DNA of 64,000 bases from Pseudomonas sp. stari2 (GCF_040760005.1 NZ_CP099760.1:5177501-5241500), one strand, 5' to 3'. Shown: positions 48,975 to 58,216, counted from the first letter of the stretch. Translations and numbers: made by a program. Notes: generated by a model not told the origin, from the sequence alone.

Positions 48975-49841
48975 TCAATCCTTGCGATGCGCCACCAGAA
49001 ATCCGAGGCCATGGGCCACCGGAATGTCCTTCACCCCCGCCTCCCGCTGCTGCCCGGCGATCTCCCGGTGAAACGCCTTGACCCGGGTCCAGTGCATTTT
49101 CGGCCGGTAGTGATGCTCGGCGTGGTAGCCGTTGTTCATCCATAGCAGGTTGTAGAGCGGGCTGTAGGCGCTGACGCCCCAGGCGATGGGCGAATCCGGG
49201 TTGCCGCCGAAATGCTCGTAGTAACCGTTGAGCGACGACAGCGCCTGCCCCAGATACCAGAACGGCAGCAACACCAGCACCGCCCGCCAGTCACAGATCG
49301 CCAGCCCCAGATAGAACGCCACTGTCACACCGATCTCCACCTTGACCCAGCGCGCATCGGCGGGACGTTTACGCTGCATCTCGTCGTAGATCGGCTTGGG
49401 GTCGTCGCGAAAAAAACTCAGGAAGGTGTAGGCCCATGGATTCTCGGGCTGACCGTCCTTGCCGCGCTGATAGATCGACAACGGATCGATGGTCTTGCCA
49501 TCCGCCCCCGGCCGGTCCGAATTGCCCCGGTGATGACGATTGTGGATATCGCGATAGAGGGTCTGGGAAAAACCGATGGTCACCGACAGCAGTAGATCAA
49601 AGGCGCGGTTGAGCCACGCCGGTGTGAAGTAGGCGTTGTGGATCTGATTGTGGGAAATGCTGTTGATGCTCCATGACAGGCTCACCGCGTAAACCAGCGC
49701 CAGCGGCAACAACGCCCACCACGACAATTCATGAAAGGCCAGGACCAGCCACACCACAAAGGCGAAATGGGCCATTCCGAGGGCGATGGGAATCAGGTCC
49801 CACAGCGAGTGGGCCAGCAGACGATAAACAGGGCGAGCCAT
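48975..49841 (-). CDS. Membrane fatty acid desaturase-family protein
   Basis: 288 residues with several membrane helices and three histidine boxes: HNQIH (64-68), HNRHH (100-104) and HAEHH near residue 243. These bind the di-iron centre of acyl-lipid or fatty-acyl desaturases and related hydroxylases. The ATG at 49841 (MARPVYRLL) follows AGGA by eight bases and was preferred to the upstream ATG at 49850. It is preceded on the same strand by the MipA-like gene but separated by about 70 bases. The exact substrate is unknown. Confidence 0.85.
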   Translation of the reverse strand: MARPVYRLLAHSLWDLIPIALGMAHFAFVVWLVLAFHELSWWALLPLALVYAVSLSWSINSISHNQIHNAYFTPAWLNRAFDLLLSVTIGFSQTLYRDIHNRHHRGNSDRPGADGKTIDPLSIYQRGKDGQPENPWAYTFLSFFRDDPKPIYDEMQRKRPADARWVKVEIGVTVAFYLGLAICDWRAVLVLLPFWYLGQALSSLNGYYEHFGGNPDSPIAWGVSAYSPLYNLLWMNNGYHAEHHYRPKMHWTRVKAFHREIAGQQREAGVKDIPVAHGLGFLVAHRKD

Positions 49842-49908
49842 GAAGAACATCCTGAAACAATGGGTTCGTCACGGCTGTCTGCAAAGGCCAGACCAGTTCC
49901 CGCCGGGG

Positions 49909-50670
49909 TCACTTGAATTTATAGGCGATCGCCATCTGCACCTCGCCCTGATTGGTATCGCCGACGCTTTTGACGATGCTGCTGTCAGCTGCCGAGTTCG
50001 TCAGGTGAATCCAGCTGGCGCTGGTCACCAGCGACCATTGCGGCCCAAGCGGGAACTCGAAACTCTGGGTCAGCGCAATGTTCTGCAGGCCACCGCCAGC
50101 GTTGTAGGCGCGGATGCCGGACGCCAGGGCTTCCTTGTCGCTGACACCGAAGAAGGTGTTGTTCTGCCGCGCGTTGGCGAAATGCGCGGTCAGATTGCTG
50201 CTGCCAATCACGCCGCCGCCCAGTGGATAACCGATCTCGCCACCGACCCGACCGAGCACGCCGCCCTGCCCGCCATTACCGCCGATGGCCTGGCCAACGG
50301 AGGCGAACACCCGCCAGAAGTCGGCCGGGGCGTACTGCACGAAACCACCGGCCTCGGCCATGTCGGGCACATCGCGCAAGCCGCGCAGTTCGCCGTTGGA
50401 CGTGCGGCCCGGCAGGTAATTCACATAGGGGCCGGCGCTGAAACCGTTGGCCTTCAAGGCGCTCCAGGTCAGGCCATCGTCGGTGCTGAGGCTGACATCG
50501 CCCCAGTCCAGATCGAGATACGGTATCGGCCGGGTTTCATAACGGCTGCCACTCGGGTCGTGAGGCTGATAACCCAGGCCCACGCCCGCCTCCCCGGTAA
50601 TCCCTTGCGCCATTGCGCCTGCTGAAAAAACGCTCAGCGCCGCGAGTAAAAACAGTGTCTTCCTCATCAT
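49909..50670 (-). CDS. MipA/OmpV-family outer membrane protein
   Basis: About 253 residues. A signal peptide (MRKTLFLLAALSVFSAGAMA) is followed by a beta-barrel-like sequence rich in alternating aromatic and glycine residues (GLGYQPHD, YLDLDWGDVSL), ending in a C-terminal aromatic-lysine-phenylalanine-lysine strand (AIAYKFK). The ATG at 50670 follows AAGGA by eight bases. MipA/OmpV proteins are outer membrane scaffold or pore proteins. It is divergent from the sigma54 operon. Confidence 0.82.
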   Translation of the reverse strand: MMRKTLFLLAALSVFSAGAMAQGITGEAGVGLGYQPHDPSGSRYETRPIPYLDLDWGDVSLSTDDGLTWSALKANGFSAGPYVNYLPGRTSNGELRGLRDVPDMAEAGGFVQYAPADFWRVFASVGQAIGGNGGQGGVLGRVGGEIGYPLGGGVIGSSNLTAHFANARQNNTFFGVSDKEALASGIRAYNAGGGLQNIALTQSFEFPLGPQWSLVTSASWIHLTNSAADSSIVKSVGDTNQGEVQMAIAYKFK

Positions 50671-50742
50671 GAGGCCATTCCTTTCATTGAACATGCGCGC
50701 ATCAATCCCCGGATGCCACCCACCGCGCAAGCACTCATGTTG

Positions 50743-50769
50743 TTTGTAGCAAGCTACAAAAATTGTAGC
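50743..50769 (+). promoter_or_regulatory. Candidate enhancer site for the sigma54 operon
   Basis: TTTGTAGC-AA-GCTACAAA (50743-50760) is a perfect 8-bp inverted repeat, followed three bases later by a third half-site TTGTAGC (50763-50769). It lies 55-80 bp upstream of the -24/-12 promoter, where an NtrC-type activator would bind. The activator encoded at 56824-58212 is the obvious candidate. Confidence 0.65.
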
Positions 50770-50822
50770 TTCGAATTGCCAAAGCACCTCATCGGCCCCG
50801 TCGGCAAGGGGTTCCCGGCACT

Positions 50823-50838
50823 TGGCACAGTCCCTGCT
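50823..50838 (+). promoter_or_regulatory. Sigma54 (-24/-12) promoter of the 50.9-58.2 kb operon
   Basis: TGGCAC-AGTCC-CTGCT has GG and GC ten bases apart, differing from the consensus TGGCAC-N5-TTGCW only in one base of the -12 box. It is 51 bases before the first ATG, and the operon's last gene encodes a sigma54 activator. Confidence 0.8.
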
Positions 50839-50888
50839 CTACCCCTCGGCAAGCGCACACAGCGCGCTCTGACCAATAGGTAATGCAG

Positions 50889-51617
50889 ATGATTGACTGG
50901 CATATCGTGTGTGACTTCGACGGGACCATCACCCGCACCGACGTGATCGACAGCATCCTCGAACGCTTCGCCGACCCGAGTTGGGAAACGATCGAAAACC
51001 AGTGGCTGGCCGGTGAAATCGGTTCCCGTGAATGCCTCAGCCGCCAGCTCTCGCTGGTCAAGGCCACGCCCGGCCAATTGCTGGAATTCTTCGACAGCAT
51101 CGAGATCGATCCGGACTTCCCCGACTTCGTCGACCACGCCATCGGCCTGGGAGCTTCGTTCGAAGTGGTCAGCGATGGCATCGAGCAAGGCATCGCGCGG
51201 ATCCTGTCGCGCAACTACGTGACCCTGCTGCCGATCCTCGCCAACCGCCTGCGACAGCTCGATCACGAAAGCTGGCGCATCGACTTCCCGCATTCCAGCG
51301 ACGCCTGCCGCGCTGCCTCCGGCAACTGCAAATGCAAATCCACGCCCGGCAACAAACGGGTGCTGGTGATCGGTGATGGCCAGTCCGACATGTGCGTGTC
51401 GTCCACCGCCGACTTCGTCTTCGCCAAGGGTCGCCTCGCCGAGTACTGCGAGCGTAACGCGATCCCTTACGCCCGCTTCGACAGCTTCGCCGAACTCCCG
51501 GCGCTGTTGGCCCTGCTGCCAAAGGCCAGCGCCGCCAACGCCACCGCTTTCAATGCCGAAGCTTTCAACTCGGAAACTTTCAATACAGAAACCCAGGAAC
51601 TCTTCCACCATGTCTGA
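50889..51617 (+). CDS. HAD-IB phosphatase, MtnX-like
   Basis: 242 residues. The HAD nucleophile motif is VCDFDGTITRTDV (D9 and D11 from this start), with SDGIEQGI as motif II and VIGDGQSDMCVS as motif IV. This is closest to MtnX/SerB-type phosphatases of small phosphorylated metabolites. The C-terminus has three near-identical AFNxE repeats. The start at 50889 has better spacing from TAGG than the ATG six bases earlier. It is the first gene of the sigma54 operon and its 3' end overlaps the aminotransferase start. Confidence 0.85.
   Translation: MIDWHIVCDFDGTITRTDVIDSILERFADPSWETIENQWLAGEIGSRECLSRQLSLVKATPGQLLEFFDSIEIDPDFPDFVDHAIGLGASFEVVSDGIEQGIARILSRNYVTLLPILANRLRQLDHESWRIDFPHSSDACRAASGNCKCKSTPGNKRVLVIGDGQSDMCVSSTADFVFAKGRLAEYCERNAIPYARFDSFAELPALLALLPKASAANATAFNAEAFNSETFNTETQELFHHV
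51546..51590 (+). repeat. Three tandem 15-bp repeats at the 3' end of the HAD gene
   Basis: GCTTTCAATGCCGAA, GCTTTCAACTCGGAA and ACTTTCAATACAGAA stand in direct tandem, coding AFNAE-AFNSE-TFNTE. The repeats differ mostly at third positions, so the array is old enough to have drifted but is kept in frame. Confidence 0.85.
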
Positions 51618-53004
51618 TATTCGAATCGCTACCCAGGAAGACCAGATCCTTCTGGAAAAAGAAGCCAAGTACTGCTCCTACGGCGACACCGTTCACTACA
51701 TCGAGCCGCCGCGCATTTTCAGCCGCTGCGAAGGCTCCTACGTCTGGGACACCGAAGACCAGGCTTACCTCGACCTGCAAATGTGGTACTCGGCGGTCAA
51801 CTTCGGTTACGCCAACCCGCGCCTGAACAACGCGCTGAAACAGCAGATCGACACCCTGCCGCAAATCGCCAGCCAATATCTGCACAAAGGCAAAATCGAG
51901 CTGTCGGAAATGATCGCCGTGGACGCCAAGAAGAAGTTCGGCCTCGATGGTCGCGTGCACTTCAACGTCGGCGGTTCGCAGTCCATCGAGGACTCGCTGA
52001 AAGTCGTGCGTAACGCCAGCAACGGCAAGAGCCTGATGTTCGCCTTCGAAGGCGGTTATCACGGTCGCACCCTCGGCGCCTCGTCGATCACTTCCAGCTA
52101 CCGCTATCGTCGCCGCTACGGCCACTTCGGCGAGCGCGCCAACTTCATCCCGTTCCCGTACCACTTCCGTGGCCCGAAAGGCATGACCAAGGAAGAATAC
52201 GGCAGCCACTGCGTGCAGCAGTTCGCCCGTCTGTTCGAGACTGAATACAACGGTGTCTGGGATCCGAAGGTCGGCGCCAGTGAATACGCTGCGTTCTACG
52301 TCGAGCCGATCCAGGGCACCGGCGGCTACGTGATTCCGCCGATGAACTTCTACAGCGAACTCAAGCATGTGCTGGACCAGCACGGCATCCTGATGGTGGT
52401 CGACGAAATCCAGATGGGCTTCTATCGCACCGGCAAGCTGTGGTCGATCGAACACTTCGACGTCAAACCGGACGTGATCGTCTTCGGCAAGGCACTGACC
52501 AACGGCCTCAACCCGCTGGGCGGCATCTGGGCCAAGGAAGAACTGATCAACCCGAAAGTCTTCCCGCCAGGTTCGACCCACTCCACCTTCGCCTCCAACC
52601 CGCTGGGCACCGCCGTGGGCCTGGAAATGTTCAAGATGACCAGCGAAGTCGACTACGGCGCGATGGTCATGGCCAAGGGCAAATACTTCCTCGAAGGCCT
52701 GCAGGACCTGCAGAAACGCTACCCGATCATCGGCGACGTCGATGGCCTGGGCCTGGCCCTGCGCTGCGAAATCTGCGCCCCGGACGGCTTCACCCCGGAC
52801 AAGGCCACCCTGGACTTCATGGTCGAGGAAGGCATGAAAGGCGACATCGAGATCGACGGCCGCAAACTGGGCCTGATCCTCGACGTGGGCGGTTACTACA
52901 AGAACGTGATCACCCTCGCGCCGTCGCTGGAAATCAGCTACCCGGAAATCGACCTGGGCATCGCCCTGCTCGACCGTCTGCTGGCCCGGGCGATGAAACG
53001 ATGA
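51610..53004 (+). CDS. Class III (omega-type) aminotransferase
   Basis: 464 residues. PLP lysine K294 in VIVFGKALTNGLNP, PLP-binding DEIQMGF (D265), cofactor-ring stack region FEGGYHGRTLGASS and GGSQSIEDSLKVVR. It belongs to the ornithine/GABA/omega-amino acid aminotransferase branch, acting on terminal amines or amino-acyl aldehydes and ketones. The ATG at 51610 lies inside the end of the HAD gene, and its stop overlaps the hydrolase start (ATGA). Its partners suggest a biosynthetic rather than catabolic role. Confidence 0.9.
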   Translation: MSDIRIATQEDQILLEKEAKYCSYGDTVHYIEPPRIFSRCEGSYVWDTEDQAYLDLQMWYSAVNFGYANPRLNNALKQQIDTLPQIASQYLHKGKIELSEMIAVDAKKKFGLDGRVHFNVGGSQSIEDSLKVVRNASNGKSLMFAFEGGYHGRTLGASSITSSYRYRRRYGHFGERANFIPFPYHFRGPKGMTKEEYGSHCVQQFARLFETEYNGVWDPKVGASEYAAFYVEPIQGTGGYVIPPMNFYSELKHVLDQHGILMVVDEIQMGFYRTGKLWSIEHFDVKPDVIVFGKALTNGLNPLGGIWAKEELINPKVFPPGSTHSTFASNPLGTAVGLEMFKMTSEVDYGAMVMAKGKYFLEGLQDLQKRYPIIGDVDGLGLALRCEICAPDGFTPDKATLDFMVEEGMKGDIEIDGRKLGLILDVGGYYKNVITLAPSLEISYPEIDLGIALLDRLLARAMKR

Positions 53005-53882
53005 ACGCGGCCGGGATCGATCTGGGCGAAGGCGACGCCGGTTTCGTTCTCGGCACAGGGGAGGTCGCGGTGTTGTTGATCCACGGCCTCACCGGCACCC
53101 CGACGGAGTTGCGTCGGGTCGCCGTGGGACTGGCCAAGGCCGGTTGCACGGTGTACGTGCCGACTCTGGCCGGGCACTGCGGCGGCAATGCCGACCTGCA
53201 GGCCACCGGCTGGCGCGACTGGTACGAAGGCGTGCGCAAGACCTTCGTCGGCATTCGTCGTCAGCACAGCAAGGTATTCGTCGGTGGTCTGTCGATGGGT
53301 GCGGTGATGTCGATGTACGTGGCGTCCGAGCATCCGGGCCAGGTGGCCGGGCTGCTGATGTATTCCACGACTTTGAAGTACGACGGCTGGAGCATCAACA
53401 AACTGGCGTTTCTCACGCCGTTGCTGATGAAAATCCCGTTTGGCGTGCACATCTGCAAGTTCGAAGAGAAACCGCCCTACGGCATCAAGAACGAGCGCCT
53501 GCGGGCCATCGTCGAACGACAGATGAAGGAAGGCCACAGCAGTGAGGCCGGCCTGTTGACCATGGAAGGCGTGACCGTGCGCGAATTGCACCGGATGAAC
53601 GCCGTGGTGCGCAAGCGCATGCCTTCGATCACCGTCCCGGCACTGGTGCTGCATTCCATCGAGGACGACATCACCAGCCGCTGGAACGCCGACTACGTGG
53701 AACGCAAGCTCGGTGGCGAAGTGGTGAAGATCCTGCTGGACGACTGCTATCACATGATCACCGTCGACCTGCAGTACCGACGCGTCGTGGAACTGAGTGT
53801 GCAGTTCATCCAAAACCACCGCACCGACCTGCCGCTCACCGCTCCCTCCCTGCCGGCCGAGGAATACCGGCAACGGGCGTGA
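53001..53882 (+). CDS. Alpha/beta hydrolase
   Basis: 293 residues. Oxyanion motif LLIHGLTGTPTE, nucleophile elbow GGLSMGAVMS (S98), acid in LHSIEDDITS (about D215) and catalytic histidine in DDCYHMITVD (about H246). It resembles monoacylglycerol lipase/carboxylesterase Est30-type enzymes. No signal peptide. It overlaps the aminotransferase by four bases and is followed by an acyltransferase gene, so it might release, transfer or edit an acyl group. Confidence 0.85.
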   Translation: MNAAGIDLGEGDAGFVLGTGEVAVLLIHGLTGTPTELRRVAVGLAKAGCTVYVPTLAGHCGGNADLQATGWRDWYEGVRKTFVGIRRQHSKVFVGGLSMGAVMSMYVASEHPGQVAGLLMYSTTLKYDGWSINKLAFLTPLLMKIPFGVHICKFEEKPPYGIKNERLRAIVERQMKEGHSSEAGLLTMEGVTVRELHRMNAVVRKRMPSITVPALVLHSIEDDITSRWNADYVERKLGGEVVKILLDDCYHMITVDLQYRRVVELSVQFIQNHRTDLPLTAPSLPAEEYRQRA

Positions 53883-53924
53883 GTCGACTGCAAAACGATA
53901 TGCCTTGCCGGTTAAGGAAACGAC

Positions 53925-55052
53925 GTGATCACGGCCCAAGCCTTTTCAACCATCGAAGCGATTGATCGCGACGCGTGGAATGCCTGCTTTCCCGAGGAGC
54001 TCGAAGACTGGGCCTACTATCGCGCCGTTGAACAGGCCGGCATCGACGGCTTTCACTGGCGCTATCTGGCGCTGTTTGAAGACGACCGCCTGATTGCGGC
54101 GGTCGTGGCCTTCACCACGGCTTATTCGCTCGACACCACCCTGCAGGGCACCGTCAAAGGCTTCAGCCAATGGCTGCGCAGTTGTTGGCCGGGACTGTTC
54201 GACATTCGCCTGTACGCCCTCGGCTCACCGGTGGCGGAGCAGTGTCACGTCGGCACCCTCCCGACTATCGATCCGGCACATTTGCCGTCACTGTTCGCAC
54301 GCCTGCTGAAACTGGCTCGTGAGGATGCGGACCAGGCCGGGGTCGGCCTGCTGGCCGTCAAGGATGCTTCCCATCGCAACCCGCAATGGTTGCAGGCCTG
54401 CCGCGAGGCCGGTTTGCAAAGCATGCCGGGATTGCCCGGTGCCGAGCTGCCGATCAAATTCGCTTCGGTTGACGCCTACCTCGGCACCCTGGGGAAATCT
54501 ACCCGCAAGGACTTGCGCCGGACCCTGCGCGGTGCAGGACCGCGAATCGAATGGCGACGTTCGGTGGACGACCTGCTGCCGACCATGATGCGGCTTTACG
54601 AAGCGACACTGGCGCGCAGCGACCTGACCTTCGAATGCCTGCCGGCCGCGTACTTTCGCCAGGTGCTGGAACACCTCGACGAGCGGGCCGCCTGCGTTTT
54701 GTATTGGGTTGATGATGAGCTGGTGGCGTTCAATCTGGTGCTGCTGGACGAACAGCGGCTGGTGGATAAATTCTTCGCCCACGATCTGGCCAGGACCCGC
54801 GAGCACAAACTGTACATGCGCAGCTGGCTGGCCAATGTCGGCTACTGTATTGAACACCGCATCCCGATCTACGCGTGCGGCCAGGCCGGTTATGCCAGTA
54901 AGCTGCGCCTGGGTTGCTCGTTCATCGGCAACACTGTGTTTTTCCGCCACCGCCATCCCGTGCTCAATCAACTGCTGCGGCTGGTGAAGATTTTCATCCG
55001 CCCGGACCGCACCGATCCGGCCATGGCGACTGCGATAAGCGAACAACAATAA
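53925..55052 (+). CDS. GNAT-family acyltransferase (FemAB/BioF2-like)
   Basis: 375 residues from a GTG after AAGGA. It has the double-GNAT, BioF2-like fold: TRKDLRRTLRGAGP, a central VAFNLVLLDEQRLVDKFFAHD, and IPIYACGQAGYASKLRLG. Relatives add an amino acid or acyl group from aminoacyl-tRNA or acyl-CoA to peptidoglycan, lipids or small molecules. The substrate is unknown. It stands between the hydrolase and the histidine kinase in the same operon. Confidence 0.8.
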   Translation: MITAQAFSTIEAIDRDAWNACFPEELEDWAYYRAVEQAGIDGFHWRYLALFEDDRLIAAVVAFTTAYSLDTTLQGTVKGFSQWLRSCWPGLFDIRLYALGSPVAEQCHVGTLPTIDPAHLPSLFARLLKLAREDADQAGVGLLAVKDASHRNPQWLQACREAGLQSMPGLPGAELPIKFASVDAYLGTLGKSTRKDLRRTLRGAGPRIEWRRSVDDLLPTMMRLYEATLARSDLTFECLPAAYFRQVLEHLDERAACVLYWVDDELVAFNLVLLDEQRLVDKFFAHDLARTREHKLYMRSWLANVGYCIEHRIPIYACGQAGYASKLRLGCSFIGNTVFFRHRHPVLNQLLRLVKIFIRPDRTDPAMATAISEQQ

Positions 55053-55058
55053 GCGAGC

Positions 55059-56834
55059 ATGATGAGCAAATACCGACGCGCCACCGCCCGACCCTTCGCC
55101 CTCTCCGGCTGGAGCCTGCAACGCAAACTGGTGCTGGCGTTCTGGCTGGTCAGCGTGATTCCGACCATGATCGCCGCGGAACTGGCGGCCACTACCCTGT
55201 CGCAGATTTTCGACAGCAACGTGCGGATCTGGCTGCAGGAATCGACCAAGATCGTCGAGGACGAGATCCGCGAAATCGTGCGCGACAATGCCCGCGCCGC
55301 GCAGTTATTCCTGCGCTACACCCGTCCGCCAACGGACCGCCAGTCGGCCCGTCGCGACAAGCTCACCGCCGACATTGCTGACTCCATGGGCATCGACGTG
55401 GTCGCGCTGGTGCGCAACAGCGATCACAAAGTGGTGTTCAGCACCGCCGCCGATGACATCGTGCGGCAAATCAGCCTGGCACCCAAAGCCGTGTTGCAGA
55501 CTCTGCAGGTCGGCGGCGTGGCAACCGGTGCAGTGGTATCGACCTTCGAGACCGATCAGGAAGGTACCGAGTACAAACTGATCGTCGTGACCTACCTCGA
55601 CAACAGCTTCCTGACCAGTGTGGCCGACGTGCACTCGCTGGACTTGCGCCTGTATCTGGCGAAGGAAAATGACTTCTCGGAAATATTCTCCACTCAGCGT
55701 TTCGAAGATCACCCGACAGTCGTGCCGGAGAACATCGAGCAGCAACTGCGCCGCACCAAGCAACCGATCGAGCAGTCGACCAGTCGCTACAGCGGCATCT
55801 ACCGTCCGATTCTCGACGAAAGCGGCGAACTGCAAGGCGTCGTCTTCAGCGGTCTGTTGCGCCACACCACTCTGGTCGGGCTGGTCAATCAGAGCAATTT
55901 GTTCATCCTGATTTTCATCCTGAGTTCGGCGGCGTCGCTGGCCGTCGGCTGGCTGGTTTCGCAGCGCCTGACCCAGCCGCTGCGTGGTCTGGCCAAAGGC
56001 GTGCAAGCGGTGATCGCCGGGGATTACCGTCAGCGCCTGCCGGTCACCGGTGGCGATGAGCTGGCGGAGCTGAGCAGCATCTTCAACCACATGAGCGAAC
56101 GCCTCGGCGAGTTACAGCATCTGGAATCGCAGCTGCGACGCCGGGATCGCTTGCATGCGCTGGGTGAAGTCGCGATGGGCCTGGCCCATGAAATCCGCAA
56201 CCCGCTGGGCATCATCAAGACCGCCACGCAATTGCTGCACCGGCGCGCCGACCTGCCGGAGACCGACAAGCGTCATCTGGAATACGTGGTCAGTGAAGTC
56301 AGCCGCATCAATGACCTGATCACCGAATTTCTCGACTTTGCCAAACCCAGTGCACCGCTGCGCTCGACCCAGCTGGCACGGCCGCTGGTGGATGAACTGG
56401 TGGGCTTCTGCGCTCCGGAACTGGCCAGCCACAAGATCGATGTGCAGATCGACGATCGCGCGCCGGGTGCTACCCTGTACGCCGATGCACGGCAACTCAA
56501 GCAGGCGGCCCTGAACCTGATCGTCAACGCCATCGATGCCATGCCCGACGGCGGTCGCCTGACCCTGGGCATTCGTCGCGACGAGCACAATACGGTCATC
56601 AGCATCAGCGACACTGGCCAGGGCATCGAAGCGGATATGCTCGAACGGATCTTCACACCCTTCGTCACCACCAAAGCCTCCGGCACCGGACTCGGCCTGG
56701 CCAAGGTATTCTCGATCATGGAAAACCATGACGGGCGCGTCGAATGCGTCAGTGAAAAAGATGCCGGGGCCACCTTCAGCCTTTACATCCCGGCCAACGG
56801 TGAAGATGACGACGAGGACAGCGATGACGCATAA
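55059..56834 (+). CDS. Sensor histidine kinase of the sigma54 operon
   Basis: 591 residues. TM1 at about 23-45, a periplasmic sensor at 46-280, TM2 at 281-300, HAMP at 301-353, HisKA with GEVAMGLAHEIRNPLGIIK (H377), and HATPase_c (NLIVNAIDAM, SDTGQGI, GTGLGLAKV). The architecture is that of NtrB/ZraS/AtoS-type kinases that pair with NtrC-type activators. It ends in an acidic tail and overlaps the regulator gene by 11 bases. The ligand is unknown and could be the operon's own product or its precursor. Confidence 0.92.
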   Translation: MMSKYRRATARPFALSGWSLQRKLVLAFWLVSVIPTMIAAELAATTLSQIFDSNVRIWLQESTKIVEDEIREIVRDNARAAQLFLRYTRPPTDRQSARRDKLTADIADSMGIDVVALVRNSDHKVVFSTAADDIVRQISLAPKAVLQTLQVGGVATGAVVSTFETDQEGTEYKLIVVTYLDNSFLTSVADVHSLDLRLYLAKENDFSEIFSTQRFEDHPTVVPENIEQQLRRTKQPIEQSTSRYSGIYRPILDESGELQGVVFSGLLRHTTLVGLVNQSNLFILIFILSSAASLAVGWLVSQRLTQPLRGLAKGVQAVIAGDYRQRLPVTGGDELAELSSIFNHMSERLGELQHLESQLRRRDRLHALGEVAMGLAHEIRNPLGIIKTATQLLHRRADLPETDKRHLEYVVSEVSRINDLITEFLDFAKPSAPLRSTQLARPLVDELVGFCAPELASHKIDVQIDDRAPGATLYADARQLKQAALNLIVNAIDAMPDGGRLTLGIRRDEHNTVISISDTGQGIEADMLERIFTPFVTTKASGTGLGLAKVFSIMENHDGRVECVSEKDAGATFSLYIPANGEDDDEDSDDA

Positions 56835-58212
56835 CGTACTGGTGGTGGACGATGAGCCCAAGCTCTGCGACCTGCTGGCATCGGCCTTGAGTCAGAACGA
56901 CATTGTGGTGTTTACCGCAGGCAACGGCCTGCACGCACTCAAGGTGCTGGAGTCCGAGGACATCGATCTGGTGATCAGCGACTGGCGCATGCCGGGCATG
57001 GACGGCCCGCAACTGCTGGCGGAAATCAAGAACCGCTACCCGCAGTTGCCGGTGATCGTCATGACCGCTTACAGCACAGTGAAAAATGCCGTGCAATCGA
57101 TGCGCAACGGCGCCTTCGACTACATCGCCAAACCTTTCGACATCGATGAGCTGGACATCACCGTCAGCAAGGCCCTGCAATTTCGCGACATCCTCAAAGA
57201 CAACCTGCGCATGCGCGCCGAACTCGACGAACACCAGCAGATTGACAGTCTGGTGGGCGACAGCCCGAGCTTTCGCCGGGTCTTGAGCGCAATCGATTCG
57301 GTGCGCGAAAGCAACGCCACCATTCTGCTGACCGGCGAAAGCGGCACCGGCAAGGAAATGGTCGCCCGGGCCATCCACAAGCACGGCAATCGCGCCGACA
57401 AGCCGTTTGTCGCGGTCAACTGCGCGGCGATCCCGGAAGGGCTGCTGGAAAGTGAAATGTTCGGCCACCGCAAAGGCGCGTTCACCGGTGCAGTGGCGGA
57501 CCGGGTCGGGCGTTTCCAGCAGGCGGACAAAGGCACGCTGTTTCTCGATGAAATCGGCGAGATGCCTTTGGCGCTGCAGGCGAAAATTCTCCGCGCCTTG
57601 CAGGAACGCATCATCGAACCGGTGGGCGATCCACGCGAGCGCAAGGTCGATGTACGGGTCATCGCCGCGACCAACAAGAACCTGCTGGATGCGGTGGCCA
57701 ACAAGGAGTTTCGCGAAGACCTGTATTACCGCCTCAATGTGTTCCCTATTCCGTTGCCGGCCTTGCGGGAGCGGGTCGAAGACATCGCGCCGCTCGCCCG
57801 GCATTTCGCCCATACCCTGGGCGCTGCGGCGGGCAAGCGCTTCAGCGGTTTCAGTGCCGAGGCGTTGCAGGCGATGGCCCGTTATTCGTGGCCGGGAAAC
57901 ATTCGTGAACTGCAGAACTGCGTCGAGCGCGCGACCATCGTGGCGTCCGGCGCGCAGATTGAAGAGCAGGACCTGCCGGCCTATCTGTTCGCCTCACAGC
58001 CGACCCAGCCGGGAGCGCTGGTCGCCGAAGGCAGCGTGCCGGCGGACCTGGAAGCGGCGCTGGCAGAAGTGGAAAAAGCCTACATCCTCGCCGCGCTGGC
58101 CCAGAGCAACGGAGTGCAGGCTGCGGCGGCGCAACTGATCGGGATTTCCGAGCGCAGCTTCTGGTATCGCCTGAAGAAACTGGGGATTCACGTCGACAAG
58201 ATCGTCCGCTGA
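56824..58212 (+). CDS. Sigma54-dependent response regulator of the operon
   Basis: 462 residues, NtrC/AtoC class. Receiver D53 in VISDWRMPG; AAA+ with Walker A GESGTGKE (171-178), canonical GAFTGA (218-223), TLFLDEIGEM; C-terminal Fis-type helix-turn-helix (VQAAAAQLIGISERSFWYRL). It should activate the -24/-12 promoter at 50823 through the palindrome at 50743-50769, giving positive autoregulation because it is the last gene of that same transcript. A hairpin follows its stop. Confidence 0.93.
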   Translation: MTHNVLVVDDEPKLCDLLASALSQNDIVVFTAGNGLHALKVLESEDIDLVISDWRMPGMDGPQLLAEIKNRYPQLPVIVMTAYSTVKNAVQSMRNGAFDYIAKPFDIDELDITVSKALQFRDILKDNLRMRAELDEHQQIDSLVGDSPSFRRVLSAIDSVRESNATILLTGESGTGKEMVARAIHKHGNRADKPFVAVNCAAIPEGLLESEMFGHRKGAFTGAVADRVGRFQQADKGTLFLDEIGEMPLALQAKILRALQERIIEPVGDPRERKVDVRVIAATNKNLLDAVANKEFREDLYYRLNVFPIPLPALRERVEDIAPLARHFAHTLGAAAGKRFSGFSAEALQAMARYSWPGNIRELQNCVERATIVASGAQIEEQDLPAYLFASQPTQPGALVAEGSVPADLEAALAEVEKAYILAALAQSNGVQAAAAQLIGISERSFWYRLKKLGIHVDKIVR

Positions 58213-58216
58213 TCCG

